Assembly: GCF_000176515.1 (NCBI RefSeq)
Contig: NZ_ADAQ01000011.1
Location: 806,001-870,000, forward strand
Origin: Grimontia hollisae CIP 101886
GTDB taxonomy: Bacteria > Pseudomonadota > Gammaproteobacteria > Enterobacterales > Vibrionaceae
Direction: 5' to 3'
Length of the DNA stretch: 64,000 bases
Made by a program: the position numbers and the translations under genes. Of the stretch, positions 35,258 to 44,356 are shown piece after piece. Position 1 is the first letter of the stretch. Each line of letters begins with the position of its first letter. The notes below the pieces were generated by a model. That model ran no database searches. It had not been told where the DNA came from and was given only the letters and a program-made list of their open reading frames with translations.

Positions 35258-35280
35258 GGGAGCTGGAAGGCTCCCTTCTT
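35258..35280 (+). terminator. Weak terminator after rsmC
   Basis: GGGAGC (35258-35263), TGGAAG, GCTCCC (35270-35275), then TTCTT. The imperfect T run makes partial termination likely. Confidence 0.5.
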
Positions 35281-35300
35281 GAAGAAACCTATACACCCTC

Positions 35301-35319
35301 GTTAAAAACGTTAATTTTG
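35301..35319. repeat. Element shared by the chiS and chitobiose-operon upstream regions, copy 1
   Basis: GTTAAAAACGTTAATTTTG here and at 39310-39328 differ at one base of 19. This copy lies about 30 bp upstream of the likely chiS -35. A 10-base part (GTTAAAAACG) also ends rsmC at 35236-35245, exactly 65 bp upstream, though that copy is coding. Confidence 0.6.
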
Positions 35320-35350
35320 CGCACTGACACGAAGTTCATTATTGACTTAC

Positions 35351-35378
35351 TTGCCAACAAAAATTAAGCCAGTATAAG
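35351..35378 (+). promoter_or_regulatory. Candidate sigma70 promoter of chiS
   Basis: TTGCCA (35351-35356), 16-bp spacer, TATAAG (35373-35378), about 105 bases before the chiS ATG. It is the best -35/-10 pair in the intergenic region. Confidence 0.5.
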
Positions 35379-35483
35379 GACAAAAGATCGATTTCTTTCA
35401 TACAGATGCGCTGTCGTCCTCCCGTCGTCAATTTCCACAAGCCCGGCTGACTTATAGCGCCTTTTCATTTGTCAGGCAGAAAC

Positions 35484-38400
35484 ATGCAAAAAAAACAGAA
35501 ATTCAAGCGATTGAAGCACACGCTGATGCTCGCTTTTCTGGTGCTGAGTATTACGCCTCTCACCCTGCTGGCGATCTTCTTTTTGGAATCTCACAGCAGC
35601 GATCTCGAACAACAGAGCACCACGCACCTTTCCTTCCTTCGTGACAATAAGAAAGAGCAAATCATCAGTTATTTTGCGGCGCGTCAGTCCGAAGTAAAAT
35701 CCTTCAGCCGTTCTGAACTGGCTACTGCCAGCGGTGGCCGTTTTTATGGTTTGATCGCCGCTTTCCATCAGCTTGGCGATACGGAAAAAGAAGCACGCAA
35801 AGCGGCACGTGAACGATACGCGGTTTCCCCACCCCAGAACCAGGCCCAAACACCCCAAGATGCCAACTTCATTGGTAGCGAACGCTATCGCCTGCTTCAC
35901 AAACGCTATGACTGGGCCTACAAGGAGCACCTGAAGCGTTCGGATTTTTCTGACATCCTGCTTGTCGATATCCACGGCAATGTGGCGTATTCCGCATTGA
36001 AAGATGATGTGTTTGCCGCCAACCTGTTGTCTGAACAATGGCGTGATACCGCCATCGGCAAAACCTTTGCTGAACTCCATGATATTGCCAATACCCCGTT
36101 GGTTGATGACGACGATATGCCTATCGTTTTCAGCGATTTTTCCCAGCAGGAAAACGGCGAGATGGTGGCCTGGTTTGCTGCCCCCATCATCCAGCAGGGA
36201 TATCTACACAGCTATGTGTTGTTCCGGCTGACAAATACAACACTGGATAAGATGCTAAAAACGTCCCCGCAGGAAAAGGGGTATATCAGCACCCTCCTGG
36301 TGGGAAGCGACATGATCCCGCGAAATATTGTCAGCACAGAAAGGCTCACCCCAATCAATAGCAACGCCATTGAAGCGGCGCTATCCGGGCTTCGTGATGT
36401 CGGCAGTTTCCTCAGCCCCAACAATGAGCGTGTACTCGGCGCTTACGCACCGGTTCAGATACAGGATAAAACCTGGGCACTTATTCTCGAATTACCGGAA
36501 GAGGAGGCATTCGCCCGCATCTATCAGCTGGAAAAAATTTTTGTGGTCGTCATGGTGATCGCTATCTTACTGGTCGTCATCGGCTCACACCTTCTGTCTC
36601 ATTCTATTACCGCACCACTGTTGAAGCTCACCTGGGCTGCAGAGCAAGTCTCAGCAGGCGATCTGGACCAGAAGATAAACAATACCGATCGTGAAGATGA
36701 AATTGGCCGGCTTGCGGTCAGCTTTGCCCGTATGCAGCGCTCAGTACGTGACAAACTGGCGCTTATTCGCGAGCAAAATAAGGAGCTTGAGCAAAACATT
36801 CAGCTTATCAAGCAAAAGAATGAAGAGTTACAGCAAGCAGATCGAATGAAGGATGACTTCCTTGCCACTACATCCCATGAGCTTCGCACACCGCTTCACG
36901 GCATGGTAGGGATTGCTGAATCGATGCTTGCCGGGGCTGAAGGGCCACTACCGGAGCGCCAGAAGCACCAGCTTCGTATGATCATCAACAGCGGTGAACG
37001 CCTGTCTAACCTGGTAGATGATCTGCTCGATTACCATAAGATGCGCTATGGCGATGTGGAGATCTCCCCACAAGCCGTTGACACTGCCAATGCCGTACGT
37101 CTGGTGATTGAACTTTCCAGCCGCCTGTTGGGCGGAAAACCGGTACGCATCATCAACCAGGTTCCCATTGACCTGCCACTTGTCAGGGCTGATGGACAGC
37201 GGCTCGAACAAGTGCTTTACAACCTGATAGGCAATGCCATTAAGTATACTGACGAAGGGAAAATCATCATTTCCGCGACGGTACTGCAAGGGCAGTTACG
37301 GATCCAGGTGGTGGATACCGGTCAGGGCATTCCTTCCGATCAGTTGGAATACATCTTTGAACCACTGACGCAGGCCAGAGAATCCAACACCCAGTATCGC
37401 CAGGGCGCCGGACTCGGCCTTTCAATCAGTCGTCAATTGATTGATATCATGGGCGGCCAGTTGTATGTCTCCAGCCAGCCTATGGTCGGCACAACATTCA
37501 GCTTCACCTTGCCCCTAGCCACCGAAGAAGATAAAGCAAAAACACGTCTTGCCAACAACGTGCACTTTGCTGCCCCACATGCCGAGCTTGAGCCGGTTGA
37601 TTACACCCAGTTGCCGGAAAATCCGGACGGCCCCCTTATTCTGGTTGTCGACGATGAACCAGTGAACCTGCAAATTCTCAACAACTTCCTGCGTCTGGAA
37701 GGGTATCGTGTCAAGGCCGTAGAAAATGGTCGGCAAGCGATTGAGTCAGTCACCATGGAAAAGCCAGCGCTGATGCTGCTCGATGTGATGATGCCAGAAC
37801 TCAGCGGCTATGAAGTATGTACTCACCTTCGTGAACGCTATAGCCGGGCAGAGCTGCCGATCATCATGCTTTCCGCACTGGGACAGGTTCAGGACAAAGT
37901 GAAAGGGTTTGATGCCGGGGCGAATGATTACCTGACCAAGCCATTTAATAAAGATGAGCTCAGTGCCCGCATCCGTGCGTATATCAATGCCTCTCTGACT
38001 GAACAGGAACGGGCACAAAACCGTGCTCTACAGAAAGAAATCCATTTCAGGGAGCAAGTGGAAGCGGGACTCCGGGAAGTACAAAACCGTCTGCTCGGCA
38101 TGCTAGATGCAGCCTCTGAAGGCATTATCTGCGTTCAGGAAGGAGGCCGTATAACCTATGCCAACGATGCCTGCAGTGAGATTTTCCATTTAAGCGCTGA
38201 ACAGATTGAGCGCCACCAGTTGGATGATTTCCTCGCCATGGCACTACCTGAGCCAGAAGCAAGCCGGGGTCATTACAGTGGTCAGTTCAGGTTCAAGGTA
38301 GAAGGCGACATTGTCAATATTGAGACCGATCTCATCACGTTGCCAGAGTCATCAGGCCTGCAGATGATGCTTATCCTGAACACCGGTAAAAAAGCCTCAT

Positions 38401-38861
38401 CACACCGGGTACACCTGCTGGAGAATGCGGTATCAGCCCTTGCCGATTATGCTTATGACGGCGATCTGGAGAAACTGCAACAACTCAGGGAACTGGGTGG
38501 GGAGTTTACCCGTATGGCAGACCGTTTCTCAGGTAACAAGCCGGACAAAGCCAGTATACTGCGTGAAACCTTAGTAAAGGTCATGACCATGACACTGAGC
38601 TACTGGAGCCACTCAACCGGAAAGACCAAGTTTGATCTTGCAGAAGAAAGCGGCTTGTGGCGTGTGTATCTGGACCGAAGCACCCTACAAACCCGGACAC
38701 TGGATAAATACCTGCACGTCGAGACAGTACCCAAATCCCCGCGCTGGCGCACGGTGATCAGCACGATTGACTTTGTGTTGGAACGCTGCAGCGATAAGAA
38801 CAAAGAGCGAAGCGAACTCGAAATACTCAGGGAGCGTCTCCAAAAACTGATTGCCCGCTAG
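35484..38861 (+). CDS. chiS: Chitin-sensing hybrid kinase/DNA-binding regulator ChiS
   Basis: ChiS is the master activator of chitin use in Vibrionaceae. In V. cholerae it is held inactive by periplasmic Cbp until Cbp binds chitin oligosaccharide, and it binds promoter DNA directly from the membrane. The 1125 residues show TM1 (about 14-34), a large periplasmic sensor (35-350), TM2 (about 351-372), HAMP, HisKA with His465 (TSHELRTPLHG), HATPase, a receiver with Asp767 (MLLDVMMPE), a PAS-like segment (about 870-965) and a C-terminal domain (about 970-1125) rich in basic residues, where the V. cholerae protein has its DNA-binding activity. ATG 35484 follows AGGCAG; a TTG five codons upstream is less likely. 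Confidence 0.96.
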   Translation: MQKKQKFKRLKHTLMLAFLVLSITPLTLLAIFFLESHSSDLEQQSTTHLSFLRDNKKEQIISYFAARQSEVKSFSRSELATASGGRFYGLIAAFHQLGDTEKEARKAARERYAVSPPQNQAQTPQDANFIGSERYRLLHKRYDWAYKEHLKRSDFSDILLVDIHGNVAYSALKDDVFAANLLSEQWRDTAIGKTFAELHDIANTPLVDDDDMPIVFSDFSQQENGEMVAWFAAPIIQQGYLHSYVLFRLTNTTLDKMLKTSPQEKGYISTLLVGSDMIPRNIVSTERLTPINSNAIEAALSGLRDVGSFLSPNNERVLGAYAPVQIQDKTWALILELPEEEAFARIYQLEKIFVVVMVIAILLVVIGSHLLSHSITAPLLKLTWAAEQVSAGDLDQKINNTDREDEIGRLAVSFARMQRSVRDKLALIREQNKELEQNIQLIKQKNEELQQADRMKDDFLATTSHELRTPLHGMVGIAESMLAGAEGPLPERQKHQLRMIINSGERLSNLVDDLLDYHKMRYGDVEISPQAVDTANAVRLVIELSSRLLGGKPVRIINQVPIDLPLVRADGQRLEQVLYNLIGNAIKYTDEGKIIISATVLQGQLRIQVVDTGQGIPSDQLEYIFEPLTQARESNTQYRQGAGLGLSISRQLIDIMGGQLYVSSQPMVGTTFSFTLPLATEEDKAKTRLANNVHFAAPHAELEPVDYTQLPENPDGPLILVVDDEPVNLQILNNFLRLEGYRVKAVENGRQAIESVTMEKPALMLLDVMMPELSGYEVCTHLRERYSRAELPIIMLSALGQVQDKVKGFDAGANDYLTKPFNKDELSARIRAYINASLTEQERAQNRALQKEIHFREQVEAGLREVQNRLLGMLDAASEGIICVQEGGRITYANDACSEIFHLSAEQIERHQLDDFLAMALPEPEASRGHYSGQFRFKVEGDIVNIETDLITLPESSGLQMMLILNTGKKASSHRVHLLENAVSALADYAYDGDLEKLQQLRELGGEFTRMADRFSGNKPDKASILRETLVKVMTMTLSYWSHSTGKTKFDLAEESGLWRVYLDRSTLQTRTLDKYLHVETVPKSPRWRTVISTIDFVLERCSDKNKERSELEILRERLQKLIAR

Positions 38862-38866
38862 CCCTC

Positions 38867-38892
38867 ACTGCCCCTTTCAGGGGGCAGTTTTA
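38867..38892 (+). terminator. Rho-independent terminator of chiS
   Basis: ACTGCCCC (38867-38874), TTTCAG, GGGGCAGT (38881-38888), then TTTTAT-type sequence. Confidence 0.85.
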
Positions 38893-39280
38893 TCTTCCCT
38901 GAAGGTATTAACACACTTTACCTTGCCACATTCCCCACTCCGTTTATAGCGCTGCTTTAGGGCACGATTATCCACTTATTTTTTTGCATGAAATTCAACA
39001 TATGCTTGCTCTTACTCCTGCCAGGTCACCTGCTCTTTCCACCGGAAAAACTGCACCATTTTTAACCATCTTCAAACGTGTTCAGATTGATTTTCTGTTT
39101 ATGAGAACAGAATCACAACAAACTCACGCCTCAAATTTTCAGCAAAAAATTAACGGAGAAAACAAACAGCGATCGAGATCACCCAAACATCAACCCTCAA
39201 TTAGCCCTTTACATTGAAAGGCGAAAAATGAAAGTAAGCACTAACATTATCTATTGCAGCGCATTGATAACGTGTGTTTT

Positions 39281-39294
39281 TTGATCTGCATCAA
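39281..39294 (+). promoter_or_regulatory. FNR- or CRP-type box before the chitobiose operon
   Basis: TTGATCTGCATCAA is an exact FNR consensus (TTGAT-N4-ATCAA). The same bases with flanks (TTTGATCTGCATCAAT) also resemble a CRP site with weakened outer positions. It lies about 250 bp before cbp. The match is direct; which protein binds is inferred. Confidence 0.55.
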
Positions 39295-39309
39295 TAAGCA
39301 ACATGTGGT

Positions 39310-39336
39310 GTTAAAAACGTTAATATTGACGTTTTT
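39310..39336. repeat. Shared 19-base element, copy 2, with overlapping dyad
   Basis: GTTAAAAACGTTAATATTG (39310-39328) matches the copy before chiS at 18 of 19 bases. It overlaps an inverted repeat AAAAACGT (39313-39320) / ACGTTTTT (39329-39336) with an 8-bp spacer. Confidence 0.6.
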
Positions 39337-39543
39337 GACGCCTCTGTTTTTATATTTAACGGTTTTGACGGGCGACCGAATTGACCCCAAAGTGGAACCG
39401 GAGTTTCCTTACATTGCACTGAGCCTGCACGGCCATGTGAATACACAGGATCACTTGTCTGTTTATTCATAGCGGGTTCCGGCCTGACCTCATTGATTAA
39501 CGGTCAGAACCAAGTGGAACAAAGCAACTAGTAAGGAACAGCT

Positions 39544-41226
39544 ATGCTTGCCAATCTTAAGAAAACAAAACTTGCAGTAGCCGTCGTTGCGGCCGCAGCG
39601 TCGGTACTGACAGCACCGGTTGTCAGCGCTGCAGAAAGAACTGAACTGACTATTGTACCTGACTTCTACCCACAGCTTACCCGTAACTTCAACCCGTTCC
39701 TGCAGAACAACCTGAAGACGACTCTGGACTTTGTTTACGAGCCACTGGTTATCTTCAACCAGCTGGACGGCAATACACCTGTTATGCGTCTGGCGAAGGA
39801 CTACACCATTTCAGATGACCTGAAAAAAGTGACCTTCGAAATCCGTGACGGTGTGAAGTGGTCTGACGGCACACCTTTCACTGCAGAAGACGTGGCCTTC
39901 ACTTACAACCTGATCCGCGAAAACTCAGCACTTGACCTGGCGGGTAACGCAGCTCTGATCACTGACGTTAAAGTGAAAGGCAACAGCGTTGAAATTTCCC
40001 TGAAAGAAGCGAACTCTTCTGCACCTTTCAAACTGGTTCAAACGCATCCTGTTCCTAAGCACATCTGGAGCAAGATTGACAAGCCTGAGGCTTTCGCAAA
40101 CGAAAACCCTGTAGGTTCTGGCCCGTTCACCGAAATCGACACGTTTACCAGTAACCTGTACGTTCAGTGTGAAAACCCAAATTACTGGGACGCGGACAGC
40201 ATCGCAATCGACTGCCTGCGCATGCCTCTGATCAACAACAACGACGGTTTGCTGTCTAAGATTGTTGCTTCTGAGCTGGACTGGACGTCATCGTTCATCC
40301 CAGACATCGATGCGGTTTACGCCTCTGTGAACAAAAACCACAAGTACTGGCCAGCGCCTGTAGGTAGTGCGGTTAACCTGCTGGTTAACTTCGAACACCC
40401 AGATGCAGCGAAAAACGAAGCCTTGACTAACCTTGACTTCCGTCGCGCAATGTCCACCGCTATCGACCGTCAATCCATCATTGACATCGCATTCTACGGT
40501 GCCGGCTCTCAAAACCACTCTGCTGCAGGCCTTGCTGAGCTGTACCAAAGCTGGTCAGACAAAGACACCTACGAAGCAGCGAAGAAATACAACACCTATA
40601 ACGTTGAATTCTCTAAAGAGCTTCTGAAGAAAGCAGGCTTTAAAGACACCAATGGTGACGGTTTCGTAGAAACCCCATCAGGTAAGAGCTTTGAACTGGC
40701 TATCCAGACACCATCTGGCTGGACTGACTGGAACAACACCGCACAACTGGCTGCTGAAAACCTGGCTGATGTAGGTATCAAAGCGAAAGCCGTCACCCCT
40801 GACTTCTCTGTATACAACCAAGAGATGGCGGGTGGTACGTTTGATGTCGCGCTGACTAACTACTTCACAGGTCCCGATCCACACCAGACTTGGGACACCG
40901 GCTTCCACTCTCGCTTCATGGCGAAAGAAGGTAACCCTCGTTTCGCGATGCACCGCTTCAAGAACGCGGAAGTAGACAGACTGCTGGAGAAATTCTACTC
41001 AACAGCGGATCGCTCTGAGCAACTGGAGATGGCACACAGAATCGAGAAGATCCTGTCTGACAATCAAGTCGTCATCCCAGTACTGTCTGCGGCGTCTACC
41101 TACCAGTTCAACGAAACACGCTTCACTGGCTGGTGGGATGCAGAGAATCCAAAAGGCCGTCCAATGGTTTGGCAAGGTATCAATGAGCGTCTGCTGCACA
41201 TCCTTGATCTGAAGCCTAAATCTTAA
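39544..41226 (+). CDS. cbp: Chitin-oligosaccharide periplasmic binding protein Cbp
   Basis: A 560-residue family-5 solute-binding protein (DppA/OppA type) with a Sec signal peptide: KK at 6-7, hydrophobic 10-24, likely cleavage after VSA at residue 29. Family-5 proteins normally bind peptides, but in Vibrionaceae the protein next to chiS binds (GlcNAc)n. It feeds the ABC importer and, when unliganded, restrains ChiS in V. cholerae. AAGGA precedes the ATG. First gene of the operon; a GC-rich stem-loop after it probably sets cbp mRNA above the rest. Confidence 0.94.
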   Translation: MLANLKKTKLAVAVVAAAASVLTAPVVSAAERTELTIVPDFYPQLTRNFNPFLQNNLKTTLDFVYEPLVIFNQLDGNTPVMRLAKDYTISDDLKKVTFEIRDGVKWSDGTPFTAEDVAFTYNLIRENSALDLAGNAALITDVKVKGNSVEISLKEANSSAPFKLVQTHPVPKHIWSKIDKPEAFANENPVGSGPFTEIDTFTSNLYVQCENPNYWDADSIAIDCLRMPLINNNDGLLSKIVASELDWTSSFIPDIDAVYASVNKNHKYWPAPVGSAVNLLVNFEHPDAAKNEALTNLDFRRAMSTAIDRQSIIDIAFYGAGSQNHSAAGLAELYQSWSDKDTYEAAKKYNTYNVEFSKELLKKAGFKDTNGDGFVETPSGKSFELAIQTPSGWTDWNNTAQLAAENLADVGIKAKAVTPDFSVYNQEMAGGTFDVALTNYFTGPDPHQTWDTGFHSRFMAKEGNPRFAMHRFKNAEVDRLLEKFYSTADRSEQLEMAHRIEKILSDNQVVIPVLSAASTYQFNETRFTGWWDAENPKGRPMVWQGINERLLHILDLKPKS

Positions 41227-41237
41227 TCTCTAAATCT

Positions 41238-41262
41238 GGCGGCGCACCCGCGCCGCCTCTTT
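41238..41262 (+). terminator. Intra-operon stem-loop after cbp
   Basis: GGCGGCGC (41238-41245), loop ACCC, GCGCCGCC (41250-41257), then TCTTT. A perfect 8-bp GC stem with only a weak T tract fits partial termination or 3'-end protection of the cbp message, a common feature after binding-protein genes. Confidence 0.75.
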
Positions 41263-41345
41263 CCAAAGATAGACAATCGGTACTTTTGACCTTGGAGCTT
41301 TAATTCTTTGGTTGCGGCTTTGTCGTGCCACGTAAGGTGTGAGTT

Positions 41346-42332
41346 ATGGGATTTTTTCTTAATAGATTACTGTTTTACTTTGGCGCGTTGCTTATCGCAA
41401 TTACGCTGAACTTTATTTTGCCACGCGCCATGCCTGGTGACCCTGTGACCATGATGTTTGCCAATGCCAGCGTACAGGTCACTCCTGAGCGTATTGCAGC
41501 GATGAAAGAGCTGCTCGGCTTTGTAGACGGTCCCATCCATATTCAATTCCTGACTTACTTAAAAAGCATCTTCACCTGGGAATTGGGTGTTTCCACCACT
41601 TTCTACCCAATGACAGTGAATGAGTTAATCGCGAAGTCACTGGGCTGGACCCTATTCTTGGCGGGCACCTCTGTCGTCATGGCTTTCTGCATCGGTTCTG
41701 TTGTGGGTATCTTTGCGGCCTGGCGTCGCGGGAGCCGCTTCGACTCTTTTGTCTCCCCGGGTTTTATGGCGCTGCAGGCAATACCACCTGTGGTTATCGG
41801 TATGCTGATCCTTTTCGTTTTCGGTATCACCCTGAAATGGTTCCCGACTTCTTACGGTATGCCCGAGGGTGCCATCCTTGACTGGTCAAGCTGGGACACT
41901 TACACCGGTATCATGTACCACGCTGTACTTCCCCTGTTTTGCGCAACCATCGCCCAAATCGGTGGCTTCCTGATCAACATGCGTAACAACATGATCAACC
42001 TGTTGGCAGAAGACTACATCACCATGGCCAAGGGCAAAGGCCTGACAGAGAACCGCGTGGTTTTCAACTACGCCGCACGTAACGCACTGCTGCCAACAGT
42101 GACTGCACTGTCTATGGCGCTCGGTATGGCGGTTGCCGGCCAGCTGGTGGTTGAAATGATTTTCCAGTATCCGGGTCTCGGCACCGCAATGCTGAACGCC
42201 GTTAATGGTCGCGATTACCAGGTGCTGCAAGGACTACTGATTATCCTGACGCTGGTCATGCTGTGCTTCAACTTCATTGCTGATGTTCTCATCGTATTGC
42301 TCGACCCACGCCTGCGTAAAGGAGGCAAATAA
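41346..42332 (+). CDS. Chitobiose ABC transporter permease (DppB-like)
   Basis: A 328-residue inner-membrane permease with six predicted helices (TM1 about 8-27, then from about 100 onward) and the EAA-type cytoplasmic loop (DYITMAKGKGLTENRV, about 219-234) that contacts the ATPase. It has the DppB/OppB N-terminal FLNRLL...ITLNFILPRAMPGDPV signature. It pairs with the next gene to form the membrane channel. AAGGTG precedes the ATG. The substrate is assigned from the operon. Confidence 0.93.
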   Translation: MGFFLNRLLFYFGALLIAITLNFILPRAMPGDPVTMMFANASVQVTPERIAAMKELLGFVDGPIHIQFLTYLKSIFTWELGVSTTFYPMTVNELIAKSLGWTLFLAGTSVVMAFCIGSVVGIFAAWRRGSRFDSFVSPGFMALQAIPPVVIGMLILFVFGITLKWFPTSYGMPEGAILDWSSWDTYTGIMYHAVLPLFCATIAQIGGFLINMRNNMINLLAEDYITMAKGKGLTENRVVFNYAARNALLPTVTALSMALGMAVAGQLVVEMIFQYPGLGTAMLNAVNGRDYQVLQGLLIILTLVMLCFNFIADVLIVLLDPRLRKGGK

Positions 42333-42334
42333 TC

Positions 42335-43363
42335 ATGAACGGTATCTTTTCAATTATCCGGGGCAACCCAAAAGCGCTTGTTGGTGTCAGCCTCATTTTT
42401 ATGTTCATTATCGCAGCAGTATTTGCCCCTTTTTTGTCGAAGTATGATCCACAAAAACGTACAGGTAACCCGCATGAGTACCCTGCCGCTGTCGTAAAGA
42501 TAGCGCAAGCAAATCCAGATGGCTGGGTAGCGGAAAACCTGGCTGACAACCCACGTCGTCTTCGCATTTCGAAAGATGCTGAACACGTAATGGGAACGAC
42601 CCGTCTGGGCCGCGATATCTGGTCTCAAGTGGTTCACGGCGCCCGGACCTCTCTGTTTGTCGGTTTCACTGCCGGTATCTTTGTATGTGTGGTTGCGACC
42701 ATCATGGGGATCTCTGCCGGTTATTTCGGTGGACGTGTCGATAACGTGTTGTCCGGTGCGATGAACGTGATGTTGGTGATGCCACAGCTTCCCATTGTCA
42801 TGGTCGTTGCCGCTTTCGTCGGTCAGGCAGGGCCGCTTACCATCGCCCTGGTCATTGCCTTAACCTCCTGGGCATGGGGAGCCAGGGTAATCCGCTCTCA
42901 GACACTGGCCATCCGTGAAAAAGAATTTGTAAAAGCCGCAGAAGTCCTGGGCGAATCTCGCCCCCGCATCCTGTTTGTTGAAATCCTGCCAAACCTTATC
43001 CCCCTGGTCGGCGCAAGCTTCATCGGTTCAGTGATGTACGCCATCTTGACAGAGTCTGTGCTGTCGTTCATCGGCATGGGTAGCCCGAATGCCGTGAGCT
43101 GGGGGTCGATGCTCTATAACGTGCGTACCTCTTCTGCCATGCAGCTCGGTATCTGGTGGGAAGTACTGGCGCCATGCCTGGCCCTGAGTCTGCTGTCATT
43201 TGCACTGGCACTGGTTAACTTCGCTGTTGATGAAATCGCGAACCCGCAGCTACGTGCCCAGAAAGGCCTTAAGCGCTGGAAGAAGGTCCAGCAGGAAGAA
43301 AAGAAAGCCCGCGAACAGGCTGACGTTGCACCACAAACTACAGTTTTGAGCGGAGAAAAATAA
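42335..43363 (+). CDS. Chitobiose ABC transporter permease (DppC-like)
   Basis: Second permease, 342 residues, DppC/OppC type with an N-terminal helix (about 16-34), a GTTRLGRDIWSQVVHGAR segment (around 87-104) typical of the family, and an EAA loop (EFVKAAEVLGESRPRI, about 195-210). Two bases separate it from the first permease; AAAGGAGG lies before its ATG. Its stop overlaps the start of the first ATPase gene by one base. Confidence 0.93.
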   Translation: MNGIFSIIRGNPKALVGVSLIFMFIIAAVFAPFLSKYDPQKRTGNPHEYPAAVVKIAQANPDGWVAENLADNPRRLRISKDAEHVMGTTRLGRDIWSQVVHGARTSLFVGFTAGIFVCVVATIMGISAGYFGGRVDNVLSGAMNVMLVMPQLPIVMVVAAFVGQAGPLTIALVIALTSWAWGARVIRSQTLAIREKEFVKAAEVLGESRPRILFVEILPNLIPLVGASFIGSVMYAILTESVLSFIGMGSPNAVSWGSMLYNVRTSSAMQLGIWWEVLAPCLALSLLSFALALVNFAVDEIANPQLRAQKGLKRWKKVQQEEKKAREQADVAPQTTVLSGEK

Positions 43364-44328
43364 TGACTGACACACAACTTTCTATCCGCAACCTATGTGT
43401 TGACTACATTACTGACGCGGGCGATGTTCGCGCAGTGGACAACGTGAGCTTTGACATTGGCAAAGGTGAAGTGTTTGGTCTGGCTGGCGAATCCGGCTGT
43501 GGCAAATCGACTGTCGCCTTCTCGCTGATGCGCCTTCACAAGCCGCCTGCCTACATCAGTGGGGGTGAAGTGTTCTTCAACGGTGAAGACATCATGCGAT
43601 ATAGCGATGAACGCATGAGCCGCTTCCGCTGGAATGAGGTTTCCATGGTGTTCCAGTCTGCCATGAACGCCCTGAACCCGGTCCTGACCATGGAAGAGCA
43701 GTTCTGTGACGTAATCATGCGCCATACCAATATGACACGTGATCAGGCAAAACGCCGTGCCGAAGGTTTACTGGAAATCGTAGATATCCACCCAAGCCGT
43801 TTGACGGATTACCCGCACCAGTTCTCCGGTGGCATGCGTCAACGTCTGGTGATCGCCATTGCTCTGGCACTGAATCCGAAGATGATCATCATGGACGAGC
43901 CGACGACTGCCCTCGATGTGGTGGTACAACGTGAGATCCTGCAAAAGATCTATGCGCTAAAAGAAGAGTTCGGTTTCTCAATTCTGTTCATTACCCACGA
44001 TTTATCCTTGATGGTCGAGTTCACTGATCGCATCGGCATCATGTATGCCGGCCAGTTGATTGAAGTTGCACCGTCAAAAGAGATCCTGAAAACCCCGTAT
44101 CACCCTTACACCGAAGGCCTGGCAAGTTCATTCCCTCCACTGACAGGGCCTAAGACGCACCTTTCAGGCATTCCTGGTAACCCATTGAACCTGCTTGAAA
44201 TTCCGCAGGGATGCCGTTTCCAGACACGCTGTAGCAAAGCCAAGGATACCTGTTTTAAGGACGCAACAACCCTGACCCAGATTGAGCCAAACCGATTCAC
44301 CAACTGCCACCTGTTTACAGGCAAGTAA
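43363..44328 (+). CDS. Chitobiose ABC transporter ATPase (DppD-like)
   Basis: A 321-residue ATP-binding subunit: Walker A GESGCGKST (about 40-48), Q-loop MVFQSAMNALNP, signature FSGGMRQR (about 154-161), Walker B MIIMDEPTTALD and the switch His in FITHDLS. The C-terminal oligopeptide/dipeptide extension has CRFQTRCSKAKDTC, the cysteine pattern that binds an iron-sulfur cluster in some DppD proteins. One of two different ATPases in the transporter. A 28-base gap precedes the partner gene. Confidence 0.94.
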   Translation: MTDTQLSIRNLCVDYITDAGDVRAVDNVSFDIGKGEVFGLAGESGCGKSTVAFSLMRLHKPPAYISGGEVFFNGEDIMRYSDERMSRFRWNEVSMVFQSAMNALNPVLTMEEQFCDVIMRHTNMTRDQAKRRAEGLLEIVDIHPSRLTDYPHQFSGGMRQRLVIAIALALNPKMIIMDEPTTALDVVVQREILQKIYALKEEFGFSILFITHDLSLMVEFTDRIGIMYAGQLIEVAPSKEILKTPYHPYTEGLASSFPPLTGPKTHLSGIPGNPLNLLEIPQGCRFQTRCSKAKDTCFKDATTLTQIEPNRFTNCHLFTGK

Positions 44329-44356
44329 TTGGCTTTCGCGACTTGTAGGAGTGAGC

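Larger units (their letters stand above)
38862..39543. other. Regulatory region between chiS and the chitobiose operon
   Basis: After the chiS terminator, about 650 bases carry no gene I can support; two short frames (38984-39217 and 39254-39472) lack ribosome sites. The region holds a perfect TTGAT-N4-ATCAA box (39281-39294), the second copy of the 19-base shared element (39310-39328) and an inverted repeat AAAAACGT / ACGTTTTT (39313-39336). Several TTGAC hexamers follow but none has a matching -10 at good spacing, in line with an activator-dependent promoter. ChiS and CRP are expected regulators from V. cholerae work. Confidence 0.65.

Noticed and set aside
38984-39217. 77-residue open frame between chiS and cbp
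   Set aside because: No ribosome site, low-complexity and unfamiliar sequence in a regulatory region. A small gene here cannot be wholly excluded.
39254-39472. 72-residue open frame over the FNR-type box
   Set aside because: Needs a TTG start without a ribosome site and overlaps the regulatory elements of the operon.
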